A stretch of DNA of 64,000 bases from Enoplolaimus lenunculus (lineage: Eukaryota > Nematoda > Enoplea > Enoplida > Thoracostomopsidae): positions 60,955 to 124,954 of the forward strand of contig JASANG010003480.1 in the NCBI GenBank assembly GCA_030248215.1. The letters are read 5' to 3'. The notes under the pieces are model-generated. The model did not search any database, was not told the DNA's origin, and saw nothing but the letters and a program-made list of their open reading frames with translations. Shown in pieces: positions 20,727 through 31,600 of this stretch. Numbering within the stretch: position 1 is the stretch's first letter; each line of letters begins with the position of its first letter. A program made the translations under genes and the position numbers.

Positions 20727-20861
20727 GCGAGACGGGGGTCCTTTGGAACAATTTTACCCCCATTAGAAAATGTTAAACCTTGCTTGCAAGTCATCAAAAA
20801 ACCATTGTGTGCCTCTCCTGGAAATTTTTAGCCCCCTAACAAGTTGAGCTGGCTGCAAGCC
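20727..20861 (+). mobile_element. MITE family G, diverged
   Basis: GGGGGCGTAGCGAG to GAGCTGGCTGCAAGCC with the G core TTAAACCTTGCTTGCAAGTC between. Confidence 0.65.
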
Positions 20862-21146
20862 GGGGGGGTGGGCGATATATCGAATGTAGTGCTAAATCTA
20901 TTGGATTTTGGTTTTGATCGTTGCGAGGGGTCCGGCCTAAATGGCCACCCATCAATTCACCTAACAACAATTTTGTTGAATCTTTTAGTCTGATCTTTTA
21001 TGCTTAGTGTCCAAGTTAATCCGTATTCGACAGCTTCAGGGTAACAATGTTTATGCCATTACGGGCGTATGAGGTATAGAGGGTAAAGCCACCCTTGAAA
21101 TTTCTAGAAAGACTCGAAAAAAGACACTTACAGGCTGTAGATTAAC

Positions 21147-21321
21147 CGGGCCCATAGCCAAGGGTTGGCCAGAAGGGTTCACCACCACCCGGAAAAATTT
21201 TGCCCCCCCACCACACTCTAAGAAAAATTTCAACCTTCCTTGCAAGTCATTAAAAACCCTTGAATGCCCCTCCTAATATTTGTAGCCCCCCCCCAAGCAC
21301 GATGAGCTGGCTATAGGCCTG
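21147..21321 (+). mobile_element. MITE family G with perfect 8-bp target duplication
   Basis: 175 bp, CGGGCCCATAGCC to GGCTATAGGCCTG, flanked by AGATTAAC on both sides (21139-21146, 21322-21329). Confidence 0.9.
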
Positions 21322-21580
21322 AGATTAACCTGCAGAGGTGAAAATAATTTCGCGTTCGCTACGTTCGATCGAGAAAAGCAAACATTTACACGTGGTGATT
21401 TGCATCCAAAATGAAAATTTACAACTCACCAAAGATATTTCTACATTTTGGCAAATCAGCCTTTTTCTATTTTCTCATCTTGAATTTCGATTGAACCGTT
21501 TTACAAATTAAAGCCATTTTTTTCGAAGTCACAAGAAAAAACGTTCACGCGTTGCTGAAATTCTCTAGAGTTTTCCACGA

Positions 21581-21744
21581 CCGTTGCGGACTTGTCGCCA
21601 GAGAGATGGCAGGCCGGCTCAGCCCCCACCTATAAGAATTTTCCCTCCTTGAAATTTTACCATCTTGCTTGTAAGTCATCGAACATCCTTGTATACCTCA
21701 CCTGAAAATTTTTTTCGCTCCCTCTAGCAACGTTAGCTGACTAC
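21581..21744 (+). mobile_element. MITE family G, diverged
   Basis: Core matches (CATCTTGCTTGTAAGTCATC, TAGCAACGTTAGCTGACTAC) with worn ends. 21330-21580 shows nothing recognisable. Confidence 0.6.
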
Positions 21745-21947
21745 GGGTCATGGACGCAGCCAAAATATTGGATTAAAGTGCGACCGCGAGAACGAGTGAA
21801 GAAAATATTAAATAAAGCTACGCTTTTGTTGTAAATTGATAATTTGTAACTAATATTCTTACTAAATTTTAAAAGAAATTGATTTAGAATACCCGAGCGA
21901 TTCTGTTATACTACTGTGACCAGAAGTGTAAAATGAATAAAGATGTC

Positions 21948-22372
21948 CTAGCCTGCGCTGCGCTTTACCCGCGAAAATTGTATTTTGTATTCGCGGGTTT
22001 ACCCGCGCAAAATTTCTTTACCCATTACCTGCCTTCATCCGCGCAAAATTCCTTTATGGTTACCCAAATTTACCTGCTCGTATTTTATGGTTCTGCGTTC
22101 AATTCAACTGAGTAAAAATATTACAATGCATTGATGTTACTCGCTAGTTATTTTTCACTTATACGGTAAAAAACAGTTTAACTATTCAATGTTTTCTACA
22201 TTATCAGCTATCAAGTATCTTTATGAAAATTATGAAAATCTTATGAGCGTAAAGAGTCACAAAATTTTACCCTCGTTTATTCTTTACCCGCGAGTATTCC
22301 GGCATCAAAATTTTCGTACCCGGCGCGCGTGTGCTCGCGGGTACCCGCGGGTAACCCGCCGCTCTGTCCGTG
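21948..22372. repeat. CCCGCG-rich inverted repeat segment
   Basis: TTTACCCGCG and related words recur five or more times around AT-rich sequence, ending in the palindromic TCGCGGGTACCCGCGGGTAA then CCCGC. It looks like a transposon-derived palindrome, but I could not fix its ends. Confidence 0.4.
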
Positions 22373-22608
22373 ATAAACCGGAGCATGCTCCCGTTAGAGT
22401 TTGCCATTAAAACCGAAACTATGGCAAAGATATCTCGTGTTTTCGTCTGCTTGACTCCTACGCACGCCATGACCGTAGAAACCTTTTTGAAAATTAAATT
22501 ATTTTTCGGTTCATTGTTTATACTTTGTTATTTGGAATTAATTAGTGTAGAATAGAATTTGTCGCTTTGGACATATTTTTTTGTTTTATTGACACTTTTG
22601 TTTTATAC

Positions 22609-22735
22609 TGTATTGATCCGAATAAGAGGGGAGAGGTAATAAGAGGTGGGGTCCCCATTTTGAGTCCGAATCAATTGGCTGGAGAGACCAAATAAACATC
22701 AGTCCCCCCTCTTATTCGGTCACTACATTACCTGA
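22609..22735. mobile_element. MITE family P, internally deleted copy
   Basis: Both P ends (TACTGTATTGATCCGAATAA left, CTTATTCGGTCACTACATTA right) with only about 85 bp between, against about 400 bp in the 51.4 kb copy. Confidence 0.75.
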
Positions 22736-22900
22736 AGGTATTCGCCGTAATCATATCTGGCAATAAAACGAAAGTGGGTTATTACCACGCTACTTTTACC
22801 CGCGGAAACTGTTAACGCCCACAAATCGTTTGAAACCAAAGACGGTATTGTCAAATGAGTATAGCACCTATTACCAGTTCGTGACGGTCTTGTAACTTTC

Positions 22901-23116
22901 GGCCAATGCAAAGAACAGTGGTGGAACACAGTATTATAAGCATATTACTAAGCCTAAGTCTAAGCCTAAGCCTAAGCCTAAGTGTAAGAATGAGTTTGTT
23001 CCTAAGCCTAAGTGTAAGCCTAAGCCTAAGCCAAGCCAAAAAATTAGTCTAAAGTTTAAGCTTACTATATTCTAATCCCATAGAAAAACGTTCCATACCT
23101 GATCTTTACATGGGCC
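22901..23116 (+). mobile_element. MITE family A, best copy, perfect 8-bp target duplication
   Basis: 216 bp flanked by TAACTTTC on both sides (22893-22900, 23117-23124). Left end GGCCAATGCAAAGAACAGTG, right end CCTGATCTTTACATGGGCC. Hexamer block, then GTAAGAATGAGTTTG, second hexamer block, then AAAAAATTAGTCTAAAGTTT and CTTACTATATTCTAATCCC. Confidence 0.92.
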
Positions 23117-23349
23117 TAACTTTCGAACAAGGGAATGGTAAGGTTTGAAATTCAGCAACGTTTATTGTAATCGATTTCCTCTCCTTGTGTTCAAGTTTTG
23201 AAATCTGCAATTGCAGCAGTTCGTTAGCTTGAAAACCTATTACAAACTGGTGATAGACGCTATATCCAATTCAGAATATGGGTCCCAGTTACTAGGAATA
23301 TGGTTCTACGAACGATAACTATTTTTTACGAACATATGAATCTAATACA

Positions 23350-23563
23350 ACACAGCAAAAATCAAATTGACTCTTTCCGAAATAGGCTTTTCTTGACTAC
23401 ACAAACTGGGCCAAAATTCGACTCCCCCATAGTCAAATTCGACTCACCGAACGGCTCAGTTAGTCGAATTTGACTCTGGCAGAGTCGAATTTTGACTCAG
23501 TTTGTACAGTCCAGAAAAGCCTATTTCGGAGAGAGTCAATTTGACTCATCATTTTTTGCGTGC
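23350..23563. mobile_element. MITE family N, copy 1
   Basis: Nearly palindromic: CAGCAAAAATCAAATTGACT at the left and AGTCAATTTGACTCATCATT then TTTTGCG at the right, with repeated GAATTTGACTC words. Confidence 0.75.
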
Positions 23564-23569
23564 AATATT

Positions 23570-24560
23570 TCTGAAAATAGAAATTATGTTCAATTGTATG
23601 ACCTATGCTTATTATACAACAAAAAGGTTGATTCTTTGCACGATATAGAGCACAAGGTTTCTATGTGTATACTCATATCGTATATTTATCAGCACCACAA
23701 CCGGGAAATGATTTGTTGAGGGGGCCAAAAAGCTTTTCGGACACGGGACATGACAATTTTCAGTAACATACAGAATTTTTGTCGTTGTACAAAACGTTTT
23801 TTGGTCTATAATGTACACAGATATTTGCACGGAGGGCGTCACCCTCAACCCCTGTAATTGCGGTTCGACATACCGTTTAATATAACCAAACCAGTATCTG
23901 TATATACGAATGCCGGTATTGTATATGTGTAAGAGGTAAAGCCACAAAGTCATTTAGTGTACCGGTCGCACCAGATTTGAAATAGTAGGTTTTGTTTTTT
24001 TGTCAGGTTTATATCAGTGGCAAATTCAAATATTTCTGACGTGGGGTCTCGCACGGATAGCGTAAAAAATTAACCACCGAAGCGAGCCAGAAGCCCAACG
24101 CCATTTTAGTGCTAAACCTTAATACAAAATCTTGGTCTTGTAATTCTCGTTTGGATGGAGTCTAGGCTGAGTGTCTACCCACTGCCTTGCGTCCGCCAGT
24201 GCGTTTATATGGCTACAGATCTTGATATACCCGGAGCAGTTTAGTTTAACCAGTTTGGCTTCGTTGTTTTGCCAGATTGAAACCGGAAATCATTTCAGTC
24301 TTGATGGATCAAGAAGCTTTCTTACACGGAGACCGGCAGAGGCCAATGATGGACCACGGCGTATCTGCGATTTCATTTCGGGAAAGTATAACCTCGTGTA
24401 AAGCATTTTGCTAGCAAGCGTAGGGGTAAAAATCTTATCGACATGTAATCCTGAACGTATACAGTACTAAGGGCATGTTAAAAAGGGTTTTTGGACACGT
24501 CGGTTCAAAAATTTCGGGAAAGGATATATTCCTTATATGTTTTCCCATGTATATGGCATT
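23570..24560. other. intergenic stretch, nothing identified
   Basis: No repeat family or exon I can support. Short open frames exist on both strands without recognisable motifs. Confidence 0.4.
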
Positions 24561-24563
24561 ATT

Positions 24564-24753
24564 GGCCCATGTTACTATAAGCGGCATGCAGGTATCTGGT
24601 AGGTCCATAAAAGACTAGGTTTAGATTGTAGATTACATTTTTTTGCTTAGGCTAGGCTTAGTCTTAGGAACACATTTTGCACCGCGTTAGGCTTACGCTT
24701 AGGCTTAGGAATACGCTTAATCTACTGTTACGCCCCTTAAAGTAACATTGGCC
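24564..24753 (-). mobile_element. MITE family B
   Basis: GGCCCATGTTACTATAAGCG to CCTTAAAGTAACATTGGCC; flanks GCATTATT and GTAGTATT (6 of 8). Confidence 0.82.
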
Positions 24754-25399
24754 GTAGTATTGATAGGGTTGACTAAGTTGTCAACGCAAAAGTTATTGGA
24801 AAACGATGAAAGATATGGCTTTGACTTATATATTATATATCAATATTAAAATACATATAAAAACATATAAATATATAAATATATATAATCTAGCGCAGCG
24901 GAATCCGGCCTGAAGGGCTGAAGCGACCTGTCATTGATAAACGACTACAGTATTGGGTCCGCATGTGGCAAAGTTGGTAGACTGTAATTGTGATTTATTG
25001 AAACAGTGCCGCATCGAATCCAATCAGGTACATTCGGTTCCCGTTTAACCAGAATAAGAATTAAAAAATTTTTGCCAAATATAAAAATCTAGCGCCCGTA
25101 ACGGACGTACATCTGACTGAGGGCGTTAAAAAATTACGTCTCGGCAAGTGGTCCATGTATGCAGCTGATATTTGCCTAGAAGCATTATATATTGTAAACC
25201 CATGAATAGAAATATTAGTCGTTTGTAACTTCGGCTTATGTAAGATCAGGGGTGGAACTATTTTCTGCGCGAGCGCAATAGAATAAGCTTAAGCTAGACT
25301 TTTTTGTGTTTCTTCGGCCGCAACTTCTTGTATGCCGCCTCTTTCGTAAGTTTTCTGAACCGTTTGACACATGAATGGTATGAGATGCAATTTCAAAGC

Positions 25400-25582
25400 A
25401 AGATTCGATTGCCAGGCTCAGGAGCTTGACGCTCGAACCCGAGGGCGCTCTCACGTCTAGTGCAGATTTTACACTGCACATACGTTTACATGTTGTTAAA
25501 CACTGCTCACAGTGTCTGTATTGCTCGTATATTATCTGTATTTAGTTGCTCATAGTATACTCTATGAGTGAATGGGTTAATA
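25400..25582. mobile_element. family O fragment beside a family A fragment
   Basis: GGAGCTTGACGCTCGAACCC onward and the tail ACTCTATGAGTGAATGGGTT match the 45 kb O copy. A family A left end lies at about 25236-25310. I see nothing in 24760-25230 except AT runs at 24820-24890. Confidence 0.5.
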
Positions 25583-26044
25583 TTCGTAAACTTCAACTAA
25601 TTAATTTCTTTGTCAGCAGAAATATACATTTTTGATTGGTTAATAGAGATATATTTTGCAACATTTTACAACATTCTGTATAAATTTCCGTAAAACATGA
25701 CGTGGGCTCAAATTATTAATCGGCTCGTCAAAAGGAATGAAGTTTATTAAGTATGATTTTTGAGCTGAAATTTACAGAGAGGTGTTGAAACTTATTCACG
25801 GGGTAAATTTAACAATCACACTGCAATCAGGTTTACAAAACTACTTGTGCGTACCACCACTAGTGAGTGTTTTACCAAAAAATGGTCGGATTTTAAATTT
25901 TTTTTGCATATTTGAGCGTTTCACAATTCATAATAATTATTCCGTGCGCAGATTTGAATTTTTGAAAAATACGAAATCGGTGGCGTGCAGAAGCGACCGG
26001 CGAAATAATGTACAAAGCAACCATTAGCTTGGGTTTAAACCTTA

Positions 26045-26270
26045 TGCGGGGTTCACGTTATAACCGTGGCAGCTTGGGACACGTTTTGTTCCTATTAGCC
26101 TATTGCGTATTACATTTTGTCTGCGAACAGAACCCATATCATATTCAAAAAGTCGTATTTGTCTGCTGTAATGTTCAACGTATAGCCACAGATAGTGCCA
26201 CGGTTAGCCCTGGGTACTATGACATCATCAGATTGGACGTATTTTAAAATATTCAGTTCAAAAAATTAGT
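26045..26270 (+). mobile_element. family Z, left half only
   Basis: TGCGGGGTTCACGTTATAAC begins after TTA, as in the intact copy at 7.5 kb, and continues with GGACACGTTTTGTTCCTATT. No right end found. 25583-26040 and 26271-26570 hold nothing I recognise. Confidence 0.7.
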
Positions 26271-26589
26271 GTCATTTGGTTTCCTAACTTCAACTGGAAT
26301 TTCTCGATCAAATCATTTCCCGAATTTGAATGATGGATTATTTTAAATAACTTCGAACTCGTACTCAACTGCGGTTCGTGTACTTCCGTTCACTAGTGGA
26401 TTTAAGAGGGTCACTCATGCCATGCCTATTCAGCAGAAATCAAAACCAAAATTTTGTATTATGATTTATATCTCTAACATTGAGCATCACAACTTTTGTT
26501 CAATTTCATAACAAAATGTGTTACCACCATTAGTTGACCATGGCAAATGTAAAACAACAACAACACAAAAAAACAAGGTATGCATAAAA

Positions 26590-26672
26590 GCAAGTTCTAA
26601 GCAAAAAATTAGCCTAAGCTAAGCTTACTCTATTGCATTCCCACAGAAACACATCCCCGTAATGCTTTACAT
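26590..26672. mobile_element. MITE family A fragment
   Basis: AAGCAAAAAATTAGCCTAAG then the right half to GTAATGCTTTACATGGTCC. The hexamer block and left end are missing. Confidence 0.6.
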
Positions 26673-27082
26673 GGTCCTTTAAAGGGATCGGAAAAATATT
26701 GCAGGGGAATGCTCGGATTTCACATGAGTTACAAGCTGAGGTGTAACGTTTCTAGGAGGGTACAACGGACAGTTTTGTAGTTTCCCCACACTGCCGCTGT
26801 GCAAATGCGGGGAAAACATTTTCATTTGTAACAGTAAAATGTTTTGTTTTCCTGTTTTAAAAACTGATTTTGCAGTGCTAAATTTTTTCGTCAATTTTGC
26901 GTTGTTTTTAAGGTCCGCTGCCGCGAAACAGGATAAAAGGGATGCCGCCCCCTAAGCCCGCTGCATTATATATTTTATTGTTGAAACAGGTGAAGTAACT
27001 GAAATCGTTTTGAACTGTTTCGGTGTTTAAGTATGAAAAGCGTTTTGTGCGGTTGGTTTGGGGGGGCGGCAGCCCCCTTAGA

Positions 27083-27292
27083 AGCCAATGTAAAAAAACA
27101 AGGGCGGAACAGTATTATAAGCATATACCTAAGCCTAAGCCTAAACCTAAGCCTAAGCGCAAGAATGTGCATGTTCCTAAGCCTGAGCCTAAAAGTCTAA
27201 GCCAAGCAAAAAAAAGAAATTAGTGTAAAGCTTAAGCTTACTCTTTTCTAGTCCCACAGAAAAACGTTCCGCCCCTGATCTTTACATGGGCC
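27083..27292 (+). mobile_element. MITE family A
   Basis: 210 bp, AGCCAATGTAAAAAAACAAG to GATCTTTACATGGGCC with both hexamer blocks. 27300-27990 shows nothing recognisable. Confidence 0.82.
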
Positions 27293-28017
27293 GTGCTTAG
27301 ATATAAAAACACATATCGAAAGAACTCCCACTCGAATATTGAACCCGTCAAATTACACAAATAAACCGGTACCCATGGAAATTAATATTTTTTTAGAAAA
27401 TTTCTGCCCACAGCCGAGATGGTTTAAATTTTTTTCAGTGATAAGTTGATAACTGAAAATTGATCCTTTGTAAATATTGACTACGCCGTCTCAAACGTTG
27501 AAGTTTTGCTGTAAGGACGAAAAATAGAAGATACATCTTGGTGCAAGGTGCGAATACAAATTATACCGAATTATACTATTATTTATGCACTTTTTGGTTT
27601 GTTTTTGTATAAAAATGTTAAATATATGAGTCTCAACATTAACAAGTTAGAGTTTCAAAGTCGCAGTCAAGAGAGACGTCCAAGCCTGGGCTCCGAAGCG
27701 GAATGACAACCAAATTTTTGTATTACGATTTAGTACTAAAACGGCGTTCGGCAGCTTAAAGCTTCGGTTGCGTAACTTATATATCGATGTCCCCACGCCA
27801 AAAACAACTGAATCTAGCAGTGACTGAATGATTAATTTCTGCGGCGTACTTGTGGAAAATTTTCGTGACGTGCTCTATATGGTACTGCTACGGGATTAAT
27901 TTGAACTATTATGCTGTGGACCTATTAATGCTAGCTCCTATTCTTGGTGAAACAAGAAGATTGTAGGAACAGTTTGTTTGGTAGTTACAAAATAGTTAAG
28001 TATTTTTGTATCATACA

Positions 28018-28397
28018 TTATTATTATTGTTGTTGTTGTTATATATTATTATTATTATTATTATGGCCAATGTTACTTTTGGGGCGTAACGGTATATTAG
28101 GCGTATTCCTAAGCCTAAGCCTAAGCAAAAAATGTAATTTAGAATCTAAAGCCTACTCTTTTGTAGACCCACCAGAAACCTGAACGCCGATTAAAGTAAC
28201 ATTATTGTTATTATTATTATTATTATTATTTTTGCCAATGTTACTTTAAGGGGCGTAACATTATATTAGGCGTATTCCTAAGCCTAAGCCTAAGCCTAAG
28301 CAAAAAATGTAATCTAGAATCTAAAGCCTACTCTTTTGTAGACCCACCAGAAACCTGAACGCCGATTAAAGTAACATTATTATTATTATTATTATTA

Positions 28398-28435
<38 letters not shown>

Positions 28436-28436
28436 T
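28018..28436 (+). repeat. (ATT)n microsatellite holding two near-identical family B MITEs
   Basis: B copies at 28065-28203 and 28234-28378, each with the same unusual right end CGCCGATTAAAGTAACATT, embedded in ATT repeats. Their likeness points to tandem duplication of one inserted copy. This lies just upstream of SPEF1 exon 1. Confidence 0.85.
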
Positions 28437-28503
28437 CAGAAATTACTATTTAATTGATGTTTAGTTAAACTATTAAATCAATAACTTCATACTACTAAAG
28501 CTA

Positions 28504-28615
28504 ATGTCAATTCCAACGCTGGACGATGCAACGGTCGATGAGCTGTACCACTGGCTTGATCGAATACCGTTTTCACGAAATAGAAAAAATTTGGCGAATG
28601 ATTTTTCCGATGGAG
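28504..28615 (+). CDS. SPEF1: SPEF1 exon 1 with a GC donor
   Basis: 37 codons plus one base; the first half of the calponin-homology domain, ending NDFSDG. The donor reads AG|GCAAGT, the strong form used by GC-AG introns. It is fixed by phase: the trailing G joins TA of exon 2 to give Val, reproducing the family's DFSDGV. Confidence 0.92.
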
Positions 28616-31600
28616 GCAAGTATGGCAGGGAGCAGATATTACAAGAATGAAACATTCTCTGGGCGATCTATCCCTACGTTTAAGTCTAAGCGTAATCTTT
28701 TTTCAAGTCTGAAGATATGCATAGATCTAATTGGCTAGGAATATGTGGCAAGCTTAAGTTTAAGCTTTAATCGTAACCCTAATTCTTAGCCTTAAATGAT
28801 TGGATAATGTACAAGAGCCATTTCCTGCACGCAACATTGATCACAACGCAATTTAAAGTTCAAGATGGTGCGAGCCACCAGGGTGAAACCAGAGGATAAA
28901 AATGCCGGCGCCGGAGGTCAACGAAACTTGTCGGAGCCGGAGCCGTAGCCGGAGGTGAGGCGAAATTAGGTAGTAAAAATGATGGTTAATTAGTTATTTT
29001 AGCAAATATCTGCAATATGTTATTAAGTAGTTTGGTTTTTACGCCTATTTTCTGCGAAATTTCGGAAATTCTCTCCTGAAAATTGTGACGAAAGTGAAAC
29101 AAAACGCGCTAAACAGATAAATTTCGCAAAATTATGCAAAATTTTACTACCGACATTGCCGAATCTTCCGGCAGAAATTCTACCGGAGCCGAAACCGGAG
29201 TCGGAGGCCGATTTTCTGCCGGAGCCGGAGGCAGAAACTCCGGTTGTACCCTGCTAGCCGCGGCACTATAACATAACACAACATTTCGTAGCGTGTTTAC
29301 GCATTTTTAAAACTATATTATTAAAGCTGAAACGCCATACGTATTGTATTTAGGGTCTCCGCCCCACCGCAGTAGGACAGATAGTTTTTTGAAAATATAC
29401 AACCTGGTCTTTACAGGAATTTGTACATATAGTTTCATTGACCAATTTGGTAAAGTGCAAAAAAACCTTCTATTCATGGATTGCATTCAAGTAGCGTGTA
29501 TAGTTTGAGATTGCATACGTGACGTGAAAGCGTTTGTTTGAAATAACAGTGCTTTAGTTCAGTTGAGCATATGAGCAACTACGGCTACTACTAGAATATA
29601 ATTAGCAAAACTCGATTGATTCTGAAACCTTTTTTGTATTCGACAACAGATGTTTTATTTCACAAACTGTACCGGTGGACAAAAAGCTGCTACAGGTTAT
29701 AGGTACAGTAGTGAAACCTAATTATACATTGTAAGGCCAAGTTATAAACCAAAATCTGATTGCTGTTCAATGGTATGCTTCAAATATGGGAGCCAATTAG
29801 AAATTCTCAAAAAAAAACTATAGAATAATGGCTCTTTTTTGTTGAATGACAGCCAGTCTTCCGCCGGTTACCCAAAAATGGTTGGATTTTGAAAATCTTG
29901 GATAATTGAGCTTCCCACGATCTTTTGTAATTTTACTATAAATTGAAACTTTGAATTTTCAAAAAATGCGAGTTTTATTCGATCCCACGGTCGTTTCTGA
30001 TTGGACGTGAAATTTTTTGTCTAAAAGTTGGTCAGTATCATTCGATGGCGCTATTAAGCTCACATGAATGATGCTATAGATAGCGCTATCTGACCACCAT
30101 TTCAAGAGTTGGCGTCCAAATAACTGATTTGGCGCTTTCCAAGACCGCTGCTTGGCCGAAATGATAAAACAACTTTTTGATCATAATTTGTGAACAAATT
30201 ATACAAGATTTACGATTCAACTCAGCTCGCAAAACTGCGCAGAACAATGTATATGTCGTATCCTAAGTCGTAATTAAGCCTAATTCCGAATTGGGCTAGT
30301 CCAAAGCGAAATTAGGACTTGGGCTAGCACAAGGCGGAATCGTGTCAGATAAATCTGTGAGTTTTTCAATTGGGTACTTGATAGTAGCAATGCTGCTTGA
30401 TTTTGCTTTGCTCAGTAAAACAAACTGTTAAGTAGCCAATAGGTGGCGATTGCTTAGCCAATCAGAAAAAAGTATTCGCATCAGCCAATCGTATTTCAGT
30501 ATGACATTAAGGTAGTAACCAATTACATGGAGTACACTTGTCGCATAAAAACAATTACGCCGTAGGCTAGCCCAAGTCGTATTACGCCGTGGACTAGCCC
30601 AATTCGGAATTGGGCTAAATTGCGGCTTGGGCTACGACATATATATTGCCTTTTATTTTTAGTACTCTTGGCTGAATTAATTCATAATTTCCTTCCAAGA
30701 ATCGTCGATTTACACAACTATACAGCGGCAACAGCGTCGGTTGGAAAACGTTACAATTGGACAGCTTTAAACAAGTAAGAAAAATATATTGGAAACAAAC
30801 AAACAAACAAAGAAAGAATCAAATAAAGAAACAAACTAACAAACAAACAAACAAACTAACAAACAAACAAACAACAAACAAAAAAGAAACAAACAAGCAA
30901 GCAAACCAACTTTTGTTCCTTGATAAAACCAGTAAAAATTAAATTTCAACAAACATAAACTGTATTAGAAACAAACAAACAAGCAAACAAACAAGCAAAC
31001 AAATAAACAAGCAAACAAACAGACAAACAAACAAACGTTTTGTTTCCTAATAAATAAGCAAAAAATATATTTAAGACATTTAAATTTTTGAAGTAAAATA
31101 AGGTTTAAAATTTTTCAAAATCTCTACATTGAAGTACCGGTTAACGAGCTGGTCAAACAATTGATTTGGTTCGCTGGCGACGGATCGGCTGTTTGTTCAC
31201 ATCTGTAAAACCATTTTTGTGATCACATAAAATTGAACATCATTCGACTCAGCTCAGCAAGTTGCATGAATTCGCCTATAATTTATCTAAATTATTGAGG
31301 AAAAAAATTTTGTTTTGAATTTTGCGAATAACCTCTGTTTCATTTTGGCTCGGGCCTGTAGCCAAGGCGTGCCAGGTCGGGTTTAGCCTCCGCTGAAGAA
31401 TTTTTGCCCCCCACCCCAGGAAAATTTTCAACTTTGCTTGCAAGTCATTAAAAACGTTTGAATGCCCCTCCTGAAATTTTTTTCGCCTCCCTAGCAAGGT
31501 GAGCTGGCTACGGGCCAATTTTGGCTTTTAAAAAATAAGTATTTTAGTTGATTTCAGGCGAGTGCTGTCACGCATTGGCTATCAACTTCCGAACAACATC

